This document shows positions 14,001 to 22,806 of a DNA stretch of 64,000 bases, piece by piece. The notes below the pieces were generated by a model. The model saw only the letters and a program-made list of their open reading frames with translations, was not told the origin of the DNA and searched no databases. The position numbers were made by a program, and so were the translations under genes. Source of the stretch: Forficula auricularia. Lineage: Eukaryota; Arthropoda; Insecta; Dermaptera; Forficulidae. Each line of letters opens with the position of its first letter. Position 1 is the stretch's first letter. Location: assembly GCA_024734495.1 (NCBI GenBank), contig JALMQS010000082.1:1690625-1754624 (forward strand), read 5' to 3'.

Positions 14001-17000
14001 GCTTGTACGTGATTATTAACAACGAGCTTTTCGTGCGTGCCTTCGGCACGCCCTCGAAGCCGGGCTGGTGCCCTGGCGGGCAGCGTCTCGGCCCAAAAAT
14101 TGTATTCCTCTTAAAAAACCACACTCCAAATGTATACACGTAAACTATCGAAAATACATCGTCTCTTAAAAGTTTCGCCTCTTTAATTTTTGAGTGGCGA
14201 GTGGGAGGGGAACAATTATCAATATATTCAATGTTTCTTAATTTCAAATGAATTGGAGTCTTTCTATCTATTGGTCTTTTTTCATTTTCATTCGAGTTCA
14301 AATAAATACAATATTATCTCGACACAAAGTCTAAATCAAAAATATATAGTTTTATTAACAGAAATCAAGTTATAAATATTAATGTTACATTGGTCTAATG
14401 ACTAGAGCTCATGCCCTTAATTCAAGAGTTCGTCGGTTCGATTCTAGGCAAGAGGGTAATTTTTTTAGAGAAATTTCTCTAAGCGTTGTTACAAATTAAT
14501 CTAGACAAATATATATAGTATATATTTTAACTATTACCTCTATTATTACTTCATTATTGTTTAGAAGAGATTTAATTAGTTTCAATTGTTTAATTTATTC
14601 TTTCAAAACATAAGTGACTGTGGGGGGTCAGATATGCTAGGCGGTAGCGTATCATCCTGCTAACCAAGTGGACCCGGGTTCGAATCCGACTCGAGGCATC
14701 CGGCTAAAATCTGACCCCCGGGGTAGGGACAAATTTAAAAATAATAAATAGTATAGTAAATGGCTTATGGCTAGAAAGGCCAAAAAGCCAAAAAAAAAAA
14801 AAATAAGTGACTGTGGATTTAATTCTTGAAACAATTTGAAATGGTTGAATATCCATTTTGTATATTTTATCTTTCTATCAATTATCCTTAATTCAAAATG
14901 ATTTATCGATATTTCAAATAGAATTTGATCTTTTATTAAAACTTTATTTAAATGTAAAGCGATATTGAGAAAGTATGATAATTTGTAATTATATCTTTTA
15001 ATTTAATTTTACTTATTTTTTTTTTATAAAATTCAAAAAATATCAACAATATTTATTGAATATGTTAATTTAAGAGTTAATGGAACAAATTATATGGTTA
15101 TTCGTAAAAATTTCATAAATAATTTGCTATTTAATACAATTTTTATTGGTGGATCGATTTTTTTGCACCGTAGTGTATTTTCATTTCAGCTTGGAAAACA
15201 ATGGATTTCCAAGCACCTGGATAAACGAATTACTATTTTATAAAATATTTTACTTTAAGTGAAAAAACTAATGCTTATTTACTCAAAACTTAATCAAATA
15301 AATTACCTGTAAAAGCGTTGCAGAAGGGTCTCTTTGGTTTTGCATCAATTTGCGACTGATCAATCTGTTCATAGGTGTCCACTTGCTAAAAAATCAACCA
15401 TAAGAATTCAAATTAATTCAATATATTTGTTTGGTAATTTTTGTTATTATTTTTCTATTGCACTTTATGGATTATTTTCACACAATTGAAATAAATTCAA
15501 AATCTAATTGGATAAATGATTTAATGAAAAAATACAAATCTTTATAAAACAATCTTGGAACGATTATTTTGAAACTAGACGTTTCAAGATTGTTTTATCT
15601 GGGGGCACGGCAGTGCCCCAGCCAAGAGCGGGGATGTGTGCACTGCCAGACTACCCTTTACAGGAAACAACTCAGGCCATTTTGACGCCTCTGTAACTTC
15701 GTAATGGAAACCTCTACATGGCTGAATTTTTTCCCAGAATACTGGTCCATAAGCTTAACTAAATTACAAAATTTCATATTTCTACTGTTTATACCATCCA
15801 AGTTACAAGAAGCCAAAGATAGGCTTTTTCGTCACTCACTCACTGACTGACTCACTCATCAAAATTCTAGAGTACTTCCGCTAACCCTAGAATGCTGAAA
15901 TTTGGCAGGCAGGTAGAGTTTGGGGTTCAATTAATGGAAAAAATCCACAAATCGAAACTTTCCCTTCTTCAGGACCTAAAATGGAGGGGTGAAAGTTATA
16001 GACTTAATTAACATATACTAAAAATTCAATGAACCTAGAATGTTGAAATTTGGCATACTGGTAAAGCTTGACACATTAATAAAGGACGAAATTGAAAAAT
16101 CGAAACTTTTCCTTCTTCAAGGCCCGAAATGAAGGGGTTAAATTTATAGAATAAATCCAACTTACAAAAAGAAGTGAAATCTCAACAAAAACACTTGTGT
16201 AAAAAAAGTCCAAGTTCGATTAATAAAATCCGTTTGCCAAAAAAAGTAGTGAGATCTAATGTGCTGCCAAGTTCAACATCATCAATTTATTAAATGAGTC
16301 GAAAATATATTAGTAACTTCAATTAAAACGCATGTTTTTCATTTCACATGTCCCTCTATATTTTTTATTGATTTCACATTTTTAGTTGAAATTATTTTCC
16401 TAAAACTTGGCTTTTACGCATTATTATGTATGTCACGAATTACTAGTTACCATATCATGGGATCTTAATAAGAGGGGAGTGGTGGAGGCCCTATCAAACA
16501 ATAATAATAATAATTTAATGCGTAAAAGCCAAGTTTTAGGAAAATAATTTCAACTAAAAATGTGAAATCAATAAAAAATATAGAGGGACATGTGAAATGA
16601 AAAACATGCGTTTTAATTGAAGTTACTAATATATTCTCAACTCATTTAATAAATTGATGATGTTGAACTTGGCAGCACATTAGATCTCACTACTTTTTTT
16701 GGCAAACGGATTTTATTAATCGAACTTGGCCTTTTTTTACACAAGTGATTTTGTTGAGATTAAGATTTGTATTTTTTCATTATATTAAAAACAATCAATA
16801 ATTAATTTTATTTTTCGTTGAATTCTTTATTTAATTATATTCATTCACTTAACAGTTTCGGTCACCACTAGTTGACTCTTTTAGTATAAAAATTTAGTTC
16901 AGTTTTAGGAGATTGTCAATATTAAAATCCCATTCTTGGAGATTTGATGCTTTGATATTTGAGTTGTTTATCGAAAAATAAAAATGATGAATATCAAATG

Positions 17001-20000
17001 GATGGATAGAATTACAAATGAAGAGGTACTTGAAAAAATCGGAGAAAGAAGTACTTTGTGGAAGAGTCTGAAGAAGAGAAGAGGTTAGATGATGGGGCAC
17101 ACACTGAGACATGGGGGACTGCTTAGGGATATCTTAGGGGGGGGGGGGGGGGAGAAAAAGGGATTAGAATATTTCGAACAAATAATTAATTAGGGAAATG
17201 GGATTCGAGACATTTAGAGAGCCGAGTGGAGACGGGTGGTTGTGTCAAACCAGTCTTAGGACTGAATACTCAATGATGATGATGATGATCGAAAAATATG
17301 TCTCGGGTAAAAACCATCTAGATTCCACATTATTAATGAAAACATTTAATCACAATTCAGGACATTTCGATATTTATTTGGACTCATCATTTTCAAGTTC
17401 TCTGGGAGAATTCTGTTGAAAGACAAGATTGACCTCAGTTTTTCAAAAGATCTCTCTCTCAGAGCACTCGAAAACGACTCGAGAGAATAAATGACGTGCA
17501 TTCTAATTAAATTGTCTCATTAAATAAGCTGACGTGTTCTGATGTGCCCATCCACTTGACTTTACCATACAACCTGGCCCCTCACTTACATTAATATTTA
17601 ATAAAATTATTTATAATCATGTAGGGGACGGAGGGGGGGTTAGTTTTTGCATTTTTAAACTCCTAGGGGCACACTGATTATGTATACAAAATTTGGTTGA
17701 GTTTGGTAAATGGCCAAGATTTTCATTTTTTGACCCTCCACACCCTCCCCCATTTTGGGCGGTTATTTTTGCATTTTTAGACTTCTGGGGTCTCACTGAT
17801 TATGTATACAAAATTTGGTTGAGTTGCTAAATGGCCAAGATTTTCATTTTTTGACCCTTCCCACCCCCCCCATTTTGGGCGGTTAGTTTTTGCATTTTTA
17901 GACTTCTGGGGACCCACTGATTATGTATACAAAATTTGATTGAGTTTGGTAAATGGCCAAGATTTTCATTTTTTGACCCCACCCCCCATTTTGGGCGGTT
18001 AGTTTTTGCATTTTTAGACTTCTGGAGGGCCACTGATTATGTATACAAAATTTGGTTGAATTTGCTCAAACGACCTAGATTTTTAATTTTTAACCCCCCC
18101 TCCACCCCTTTAATTTTGGGTCGATATGCACCAAAATCTAATCAGCTCTTAATCTCAATGGACCAAAACTACGTGTGAAATTTGGTTTCGATATTCACAC
18201 TAGTTTTTGAGCTAGCTCGTCCACAAATTTGGTAACGCACAGACTAACTAACTAACAGACATTTTGACAAAACAATTATTATCTCGAAAGATATAATTTT
18301 TTCGATGTTCACTTATTAGAGCTTTTTTGTAGAGCGAAATGCCATGGCTTCGCTCAATTTTTTTAATCGAAATAGTTTAAGCCGTTTTTGAGATATTTTG
18401 AAAAAAGAAGGAAAAAACCACTTTTTTAATGCACGATTACAATACTTGACCATACTCTGTATGATAAAGTAAAAAGTGTAATCTAAGTGCTTTTAATCCA
18501 AACATTTTATTTTATATAAAAAGAATTTAGTTTTTAAGGTCTTAAATTCATTGATAATAGTAGAATATTTTTATATTGCATTATCAGGGGATCGCCCCCC
18601 TAGGAGTTGAACCCAGGTACTAACACACTGTCCGAGCATGTTAGTTCGACCCTTACGGTTTCAATAAGTGGCAATCTTCAAAAATTAAAACGAAATTTAC
18701 TACTAAAGATAGTCAACCAATGGGGTGGCCACAACTGTTTAGTGAATGATTAAAAATAAATAAATAATTTATCAAATTATTAAATTTATTTCATTTTTGT
18801 GACAAGTAAACTTTGAAGATAAACATATACAATCACATAGTCATTATTTAAATTTTGGAAAAATTAATATCATTATTTTAATGCATATCATTTCATCATT
18901 CACAATTCTACATACAGTCAGTCCTAAGATCAACTTTGATTTCGACAAGGCCTGATATACACGAAAACCAAAATCACGCACCCGTAATCAGTGACTGGTG
19001 ATGACTAGTGGGCATCTCAATCGCATAGTCGTACCAGAAATATGCAACACCTTGATAAATCATTACTTTAAGCCTAGTTTACACAGACTTAGTACTTGCC
19101 ATTAGTACTATTCCATTTACTAAGCACTTATCAGACTAACTGGTTAGTAGTGGTTCACACGTCTCTACTACTAACCAATGTAATTAGTGTATTTTATTAT
19201 GGGAGAATGGTGTGGGTTCTTGGGGAAACATGTTTTCAATAAAGTAAAGAAAATTTTTGAAAAATTTTCTCAACTTTATTTAATTAGTGTATAGTGAAAG
19301 TTGCAAGATGACAATTTGAGTTTTCGAACACCGCATTTTTAATCATTATTTGAACATCGTTAATAGAAGAGCTTGAAGAGGAATTGAAAAATAAAAAACT
19401 CGTGTGGAGAATGAATTTTTATTGTTTTTTCTGCTGTCCACTTTTCGGCCATTTCAATAAATCTACAAACAATTTTTTTTGAATGAATTTATTACTCACT
19501 TGTCACAAATTTGCAATTAATTTAAAATTCATTAAAAAAAAATTATTTCAGAAATCTCTAAGGCCCTCTACACTAGGCAATTCCCTGGAGTTGCAACGAA
19601 AACTCACCGAGTATCGTCAATTTGAGTTGTCTGTGCGTAGTTCAAATGAATAATGAATTTTAAATTATTATTGAAATTTGATTCCCTTTACAAATAATAA
19701 AAAGAAAATCGAACTAATAATGATCATATTACATAATTATCAAATTCAGTAAATATTTGAATTCCTAAATTGTATATTATTAAAATTGAAAAATTGTGAA
19801 AAATATATAGGTAGGGGAAGGAGGTACTTGCCATTAGTAAATAGAAACCATTTCTATTCACTCGCACTTGCCACTCTACTAATACTAACCATTTATATTG
19901 GGTGTTTACACGACACAGAATTAAGGCACAGTACTAAGCATTAGTACTAACCACTCGCACTAATTCTGTGTCATGTAAACACACAATATAGAGTGGCAAG

Positions 20001-22806
20001 TGCGAGTGAATAGAAATGGTTTCTATTTACTAATGGCAAGTAGCTTCCACTACCACATATATTGACAACTCGAATTGCCATCTTGCAAATTTCACTATAC
20101 ACTAATTACAGTAGTTAGTAGAGACGTGTGAATCACTACTAACCAGTTAATCTGCTAAGTGCTTAGTAAATGGAATAGTACCTACTAATGGCAAGTGCTA
20201 AGCCCGTGTAAACTAGGCTTTAATCCGGGTGGTTAGTATAATGCTTAGTACTAAGCTCGTGTAAACTAGCCTTTATCAAAGAGAAGAGAGAGTGACCAGG
20301 AGAACTACGAAGGTGTCTATGCACTCTTGTAATAATAATAATAAATGTATTAGCGAATGAAGTAGTTCGGCACTTCCCAATTTTACCGCAAATTAGTGTT
20401 AAGAACATGGAGAAGGTAATTTAAAAAATTTTCGACTATGTAATGTAAAGTAAAATAAACTCGGAAAAAGTAGTTTTAAATTCTATTTCAAGCGAAACCA
20501 AGTTGAGTAAAAGTATGTAATAAATTCGTGAGGGTTAAAGTTGTTTGAACAACAAACGAGTTCCCCGGTTATTTTATATTGTCTTCCCTTTGCAGGTATA
20601 TTTTTCATTAATGAAAAACATGCCTTTAAGACTTGAACTATTCTTTCTAAATATCCCCATTTACATTTGAAAGAGTTTCTTTATTAGCAATTGCTTCTAC
20701 TTATATTATCCAAGAACAGGATTTTCCATTATGAATAAAAGTTTTTTTCGCCTATAGGAATGACTAATAAATATATAACAACGACAAAAGTACGACAATC
20801 TAGAATTAGAATAAAATGAAAAATGAATATAAAAAAAAATAGATCTAGTCTTTAAGGGCTTATATAAAATGTTAGTTGAACCCCCGAGCAACATCTTGGA
20901 TGTCTGCTACACTATATTCTTTTTCTTTATCATTGTACTTCAAATAATAATATTACTTTTCTTTTGTTTGTTTATTTCTTCATCTTAAATATTTTCTCAA
21001 AGCATGATTAAATTTTTTACAAAATATTCTTCAAATTACTATAAAGTACACTTTCGTACACTGAAAAAACAATTTCTTTATAATAAATATATTGATAGAG
21101 TTGAACATTTTTAATGAGCTCTTATTTATTCCAAAGATATTTTATTAATAATCAAGATAAATCGAAATCATTCCAAATATGACCAAATTTTTAGGTTTTT
21201 AATCCAAATATATTAAATACTTGAGAGATCTATTTTATTCTATTAGATATCTCTTAATATTAAATGAATGTCTTGTTTACTTCTAGTAAAACCTCTTATT
21301 ATATCTATAAACGAATGTCTTGTTATCATAAAACGACTTAGATTTTTTGCAAATAGTGATATCTTAATAATTAAGATATTTAAAAAAAATTAACAAAAAT
21401 TTTGTTTACATTATTAATTGTTTTTTTTTTAATTTTAAAATCCACTATAAGATTATAAGAAATATTAATATATATTAAAATTAGATTACCTTGTACCTTA
21501 AATCAAATATAATAATTAATTCAAATTTTTATCTAATTAATTCAACCAAATGAATAATTAAAATAAATATTTATATAATTCATTTGAATTTGAATATAGT
21601 ATTCTACATCAAATGAATATACTCATCTTTTAGTCAGAAATACATATAAATAAAAAATATTCAAGTTTATATAATTTCTTGTCGTAATTAATTACGTATT
21701 ATTACATTTAAATATTTAACTATTAAATTTAACTATTCCACTATTTTACTCAAACAACAATATTTTCATAATTTACTTATTGGGACTTGGTTCAAATAGC
21801 GGCATCTTAACTATTAATATATCTAGAGTTGCTCCAAAAATATGACAATACTTAAAATAGGTATATCATTTATTGATATTGAACAGAGATCGATTTCGCC
21901 ATAATTAACTTCACCATCTATTCATATCAAATATAATTTCTTAACTATAAATATAACAATTGGATGTTGATGAAAGCAGTCCACGGTGGTTGTAAAAAAA
22001 TAAGACTATAGAGGTTTTATTATTTTACATTTATTTGTTAAACCGACGTTTCGAGATTTATTCTCCTTCTTCAGGGTAAACAAAAAGTCAATGAAAGTAG
22101 TTCAAAAAATATAACTACTTTCGTCTCCTCTCTAATTATATTTTTTGAACTACTTTCATTGACTTTTTGTTACCCTGAAGAAGGAGAGAATAAATCTCCG
22201 AAACGTCGGTTTAACAAATAAATGTAAAATAATAAAACCTCTATAGTCTTATTTTTTTACAACCACCGTGGACTGCTTTCATCAACATCCAATTGCATAT
22301 TTATACCAGTCCGTCTCCTAAAGAAAATCTCTATCAATATAAATATAACGTTTTTTCAGTGTAGCCAATACCTTGCCCTATTTGTGAAATTTTAAATAAT
22401 AATAATATAAACTGTTTTAATATGAAAATTTGAGTGTCTTATCTCTTTGAAAAAGTGGATGCAAAATGTTTTTCTTCCTAGTTTCATACCTTTATTTTAA
22501 TTATATTAGAATTTATTTATTCAAGAACAATTTTATCAAAGATCTTAGTAGATTATTATGTATATATTATATATCAGAAGGTCCCAACCCCTCAGGAGTC
22601 GACAACACGTGGGTATCTTTGATAAAATTGTCCTTAAATAAATACATTTTCATATAATTAAACTGTTTTAATTCAAAAACTTGGTTTATTTTATATTTAC
22701 TTACCCGTTTTTGAAGATGTATATCGTCAGCTCTGGATGGGGCGGGAAGAAAAGTCAGCAGACATACTGAGAGGACACAGATATGTAGTAAATTAGAGCA
22801 GACCAT
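5063..22806 (-). CDS. CCAP: Crustacean cardioactive peptide (CCAP) precursor gene, five coding exons
   Basis: The gene encodes the prohormone of CCAP, a secreted cyclic nonapeptide that in insects drives heart and gut contraction and the ecdysis motor programme. Joining 22705-22806, 15307-15385, 12557-12723, 8165-8254 and 5063-5086 gives 153 residues in one frame with GT-AG introns of phase 0, 1, 0 and 0. Seen in order: a hydrophobic signal peptide (about residues 1-26), a KR site at 33-34, an acidic spacer, KPKR (50-53), the mature peptide PFCNAFTGC (54-62, cysteines 56 and 62 forming the ring), Gly63 as amide donor, KKR (64-66), a charged helical-looking segment with RRR at 109-111, RKKR at 132-135, then a short tail. 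The nonapeptide is invariant in arthropods, so identity is secure. Exons 2 and 3 are certain, 1 and 4 strong, 5 tentative. Any 5' untranslated exon was not found. Confidence 0.92.
5203..6055 (-). pseudogene. Internally deleted mariner transposon
   Basis: Terminal inverted repeats of about 26 bp (AGGTCATTCAATAAGT core) lie at both ends, flanked by TA (5201-5202 and 6056-6057). On the minus strand the coding remnant reads, in several frames, through a mariner DNA-binding half (stretches resembling WIAEFKCGR, GRPKEAV and LGMRKLCAKW), then MDETWLHYYTPE, which holds the first catalytic Asp. It then jumps directly to the extreme C terminus (YFDEKEKSYYKSGIEKL). The segment with the second and third catalytic Asp is missing. 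At 853 bp versus about 1.3 kb for the family, with frameshifts, it is dead. It lies in CCAP intron 4. Confidence 0.85.
6150..6865 (+). repeat. TTTACCATACA repeat with internal tandem units, copy 1
   Basis: The ends carry inverted TTTACCATACA-like motifs (about 6185 and 6859). Inside are about two units of a ~115-bp tandem repeat (GTATACAAAATTTGGTTGAG and flanking C-run). The rest is conserved with 17524-18478, 35880-36472 and, inverted, 45469-46095. The copies differ mainly in the number of internal units. It is non-coding; class unknown, though the short inverted ends suggest a non-autonomous DNA element. Confidence 0.75.
7298..7950. repeat. Palindromic element split by a SINE fragment
   Basis: Bases 7400-7470 (ATTTTCTCATTAATATATCA and on) reappear inverted at 7880-7945. 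Inner arms 7480-7555 and 7580-7660 are complementary around GGACCAAGAGAG. Between 7667 and 7880 the right arm is interrupted by the inverted SINE variant. The left flank and arm (7298-7490) match 34673-34880. Confidence 0.7.
7680..7875 (-). mobile_element. SINE variant tail inserted in a palindrome
   Basis: It matches the reverse of 4268-4345 (GGTACAACCTCTGAAGTCCG region) and 56117-56230. It breaks the right arm of the 7298-7950 palindrome, so it is the younger insertion. Confidence 0.55.
8165..8254 (-). CDS. CCAP: CCAP coding exon 4: C-terminal precursor segment
   Basis: The acceptor TTTTTTCAG|CACC and donor ACTCAG|GTATCT bound exactly 30 codons in phase 0, matching exon 3. The peptide has a proline-rich start, RKKR (a possible convertase site) and ends ADLTQ. 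The codon pattern and clean splice sites contrast with the surrounding repeats. Assignment to CCAP rests on strand, phase and position, with no catalytic or hormone motif of its own. Confidence 0.8.
8743..9113 (+). mobile_element. tRNA-derived SINE, family 1, full length with A-tail
   Basis: The head has TGGTGTAATGGTCAGAG and a perfect B box GGTTCGATTCC, followed by the shared body and a 23-nt A-tail (9091-9113). The long uninterrupted A-tail suggests a fairly recent insertion. It lies in CCAP intron 3, opposite in orientation to the gene. Confidence 0.92.
9381..10389. mobile_element. TA-flanked palindromic DNA transposon, non-autonomous
   Basis: The ends are inverted (AGGTCAGGTGGGGTAACTGG on the left, its complement on the right) and flanked by TA (9379-9380 and 10390-10391). 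The centre is a near-perfect hairpin (about 9958-10040, GGTTGGAGTTGGT arms). Short GGGGTAATTGGGCC motifs recur inside. No ORF. The TA target site suggests a Tc1/mariner-type origin, which is inference. Confidence 0.75.
10400..11180. other. Intron 3 spacer with an old repeat fragment
   Basis: Bases 10670-10850 (GAGTCATTTTCATAA, GAAAATATTTGAACCC) resemble 42050-42200. Otherwise AT-rich and featureless. Confidence 0.35.
11257..11460 (+). repeat. 52-bp minisatellite
   Basis: ACCTCTCTATACACATTCA-type units begin at 11299, 11351 and 11403, giving an exact 52-bp period, with a partial unit before. Each contains CTCACTAGGCGGTCATTGAG-like sequence. It lies in CCAP intron 3. Confidence 0.8.
11522..11797 (+). 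CDS. Unrecognised 91-codon ORF
   Basis: The ORF sits just after the minisatellite, in denser-than-average GC, and is antisense to CCAP inside intron 3. It is basic in its middle (TARRKENCYQKDW) and ends in a hydrophobic stretch. I recognise no domain. Possibly part of an LTR or the transcribed part of a repeat; it may not be translated. Confidence 0.15.
   Translation: MGKIPLIELYIFIHRELCFQGHCLPIIGQKLTSGAKKTARRKENCYQKDWLPVSRGIPEIQQIARNDHTAFTTKSVTTILLLYSLTNFSIC
12130..12520 (+). repeat. TTTACCATACA repeat, 5'-truncated copy
   Basis: It shares GCACCAA, the AAGCTAG and ACATTTTGACAAAATAATTA blocks and the CATGCACGATTACAATAC end with 6520-6865 and the other copies. It is diverged. Confidence 0.6.
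12557..12723 (-). CDS. CCAP: CCAP coding exon 3: GC-amide signal and C-flanking peptide
   Basis: The acceptor is TGTTTCAG|GATG and the donor CAACAG|GTACCT. The exon completes Gly61, then encodes Cys62, Gly63 (amidation) and KKR, followed by about 50 residues rich in Glu, Ala and Leu with RRR near the end. Phase is 1 in and 0 out. The intron side of the acceptor is unusual: about 15 bp upstream lies a long A-run belonging to a transposon end, so the polypyrimidine tract is very short. Confidence 0.95.
12739..12907. mobile_element. Solo end of a Tc1-like element beside the exon 3 acceptor
   Basis: The right end reads TTTTTTTGCACCGTAGTG, followed by TA. The same end is at 15020-15175 and, inverted, is the left end of 50194-50690, which encodes a helix-turn-helix. 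The A-rich (minus-strand) inner end lies about 15 bp upstream of the CCAP exon 3 acceptor. Confidence 0.7.
12910..13039. mobile_element. hAT-like terminal fragment
   Basis: It ends CCGGCCCTG, i.e. CAGGGCCGG read inward, typical of hAT termini. The same end and its outer flank recur inverted at 50058-50193 (CAGGGCCGGCTAAAGGG). The Tc1-like end is inserted in it in both places, so both loci descend from one composite repeat. Confidence 0.6.
13040..13720. repeat. Old composite repeat interrupted by a SINE
   Basis: The GGACAAG/AACCTGCGGCCC flank and 13620-13700 (AATTGTCACAAAATCCCGTT, GACTCTTTGAAAATACCC complement) match 49845-50057 in inverted orientation and 44480-44600. Bases about 13140-13610 are absent there and hold the SINE. 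Confidence 0.6.
13463..13563 (-). mobile_element. tRNA-derived SINE head, family 4, copy 1
   Basis: On the minus strand GGTTCAACTCCTGGGGGGAT follows a tRNA-like region (CCCGGATAGCGTGTTAG). It has the same layout as 18548-18655. The body probably continues down to about 13140. Confidence 0.6.
14030..14190. repeat. GC-rich hairpin repeat fragment
   Basis: CGTGCCTTCGGCACG is a perfect short hairpin, followed by GGGCTGGTGCCCTGGCGGGC. Copies lie at 1838-1960 and 54440-54520. Such hairpins occur near Helitron 3' ends, but no CTRR terminus was verified. Confidence 0.4.
14385..14465 (+). mobile_element. Possible tRNA-like SINE head
   Basis: TGGTCTAATGACTAGAGC resembles an A box and GGTTCGATTCT a B box 35-40 nt downstream. 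There is no second copy and no acceptor stem, so it is a weak call. Confidence 0.35.
14490..14870 (-). repeat. Old repeat (copy also at 43590-43740 and 49570-49760)
   Basis: Read on the minus strand it matches AATTAAATCTCTTCTAA, CGAAGTAATAATAGAGGTAA and GTCACTTATGTT at the other two loci. It is split here by the 14624-14802 SINE. Confidence 0.65.
14624..14802 (+). mobile_element. tRNA-derived SINE, family 2, with 14-bp target duplication
   Basis: The head contains TAGGCGGTAGCGTA and B box GGTTCGAATCC; the body is short, with AAATGGCTTATGGCTAG and an A-tail. It is flanked by perfect ATAAGTGACTGTGG duplications at 14610-14623 and 14803-14816. A second copy is on the minus strand at 40485-40676. 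Confidence 0.93.
15020..15175. mobile_element. Solo end of a Tc1-like element
   Basis: It is nearly identical in layout to 12739-12907, ending GCACCGTAGTG then TA (15176-15177). No coding part is present. Confidence 0.65.
15307..15385 (-). CDS. CCAP: CCAP coding exon 2: propeptide and PFCNAFT
   Basis: The acceptor is TTTTTTAG|CAAG and the donor ACAG|GTAATT. The 79 nt encode an acidic, glutamine-rich spacer, the cleavage site KPKR and the first seven residues of the mature peptide, PFCNAFT. The last base is the first base of the glycine codon completed by exon 3. An intron interrupting the mature-peptide sequence is therefore explicit here. Confidence 0.95.
15540..16170. repeat. Unclassified repeat with CACTCACTGACTGACTCAC tract
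   Basis: It starts with a 16-bp hairpin (AAAACAATCTTGGAAC and its complement, 15546-15597). It includes GGGGGCACGGCAGTGCCCC (15601-15619), a microsatellite-like CACTCACTGACTGAC tract (15834-15860) and two diverged units containing CCTAGAATGYTGAAATTTGGC and TCGAAACTTTYCCTTCTTCA. No ORF. Confidence 0.45.
16178..16761. repeat. Foldback element with ~245-bp arms
   Basis: Arms 16178-16423 and 16517-16761 are almost perfect reverse complements (CTCAACAAAA outer, GCTTTTACGCATT inner) around a 94-bp loop containing an AAT repeat. Its length and near identity imply recent origin or gene conversion. No coding capacity. It is in CCAP intron 1, so intronic RNA could form a very long hairpin. Confidence 0.85.
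16984..17292 (+). pseudogene. 5'-truncated LINE tail, same family as 32858-34626
   Basis: It matches the C-terminal coding region and end of the LINE at 34290-34626 (MNIKWMD...GERSTLWKSLKKRR region) with frameshifts and a 17-nt G-run replacing coding sequence near 17136-17152. It ends in the family's ATG/GAT tail after CAGTCTTAGGACTG. Confidence 0.8.
17524..18478 (+). repeat. TTTACCATACA repeat with internal tandem units, copy 2
   Basis: This is the longest copy. About four tandem units of ~115 bp (17640-18100), each with TGATTATGTATACAAAATTT and a C-run, precede the shared right half. ORFs running through the units are artefacts of the period. Confidence 0.75.
18548..18655 (-). mobile_element. 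tRNA-derived SINE head, family 4, copy 2
   Basis: The minus strand has GGTTCAACTCCTAGGGGGGC (B box) preceded by a tRNA-like GCTCGGACAGTGTGTTAG. It is homologous to 13463-13563. Confidence 0.6.
19071..20219. mobile_element. PIF/Harbinger-like foldback element
   Basis: The terminal inverted repeats start AGCCTAGTTTACAC and extend, with interruptions, over 100 bp (CTTGCCATTAGTACTATTCC shared). TTA flanks both sides (19068-19070 and 20220-20222). The centre (about 19830-20040) is a second large palindrome. A further copy of one terminus follows at 20225-20275. The class is inferred from the 3-bp TTA target site and TIR style; no transposase. Confidence 0.65.
22045..22074 (-). ncRNA. Hammerhead-like ribozyme motif, left arm
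   Basis: CTGAAGA, A, a stem II of GAGA/TCTC with an AT-rich loop, then GAA-ACGT-C. Stem III is only the palindrome ACGT, so cleavage would need a dimer. Confidence 0.5.
22175..22207 (+). ncRNA. Hammerhead-like ribozyme motif, right arm
   Basis: CTGAAGA, A, stem II GGAGA/TCTCC, then GAAACGTC. Flanks ACC/GGT plus GTT/AAC could form a bulged stem I. The predicted cut is after GTC at 22207. Confidence 0.55.
22513..22648. repeat. Small hairpin MITE in intron 1
   Basis: ATTTATTTATTCAAGAACAA through ATCAAAGAT (22513-22546) is inverted at 22613-22648. It is located 57 bp from the exon 1 donor. Confidence 0.6.
22705..22806 (-). CDS. CCAP: CCAP coding exon 1: start codon and signal peptide
   Basis: The 34 codons begin at ATG 22806 (context AACGAGATGG) with a leucine/cysteine-rich hydrophobic core and a likely signal cleavage near SRA-DD at residues 24-28. 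They end in LQKR, a dibasic convertase site. The donor reads CGG|GTAAGT, close to the ideal insect consensus. The exon ends in phase 0, as needed by the next exon. It was chosen because it is the only upstream minus-strand ORF that has both a signal peptide and a matching-phase donor. Confidence 0.85.

Larger units (their letters stand above)
21967..22290. repeat. Hairpin repeat carrying two divergent hammerhead-like motifs
   Basis: The arms 21967-22120 and 22137-22290 are near-perfect reverse complements (outer GAAAGCAGTCCACGGTGG). Each arm contains CTGAAGA...GAAACGTC reading outward (22045-22074 minus, 22175-22207 plus). There is no protein coding. It resembles pseudo-LTRs of Penelope-like elements. 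Confidence 0.8.
21059..22361. mobile_element. 1.3-kb TA-flanked element, copy 1, split by a ribozyme hairpin
   Basis: It is bounded by CACTGAAAAAAC inverted ends with TA on both sides (21057-21058 and 22362-22363). It is homologous in reverse to 61915-63232 over most of its length (e.g. GGAGCAACTCTAGATATATT complement). There is no ORF. Bases about 21960-22320 are a separate insertion absent from the other copy. Confidence 0.7.

Noticed and set aside
17827..18178. Overlapping ORFs on both strands
   Set aside because: They run through the ~115-bp tandem units and keep open only because of the repeat period; no codon signature.
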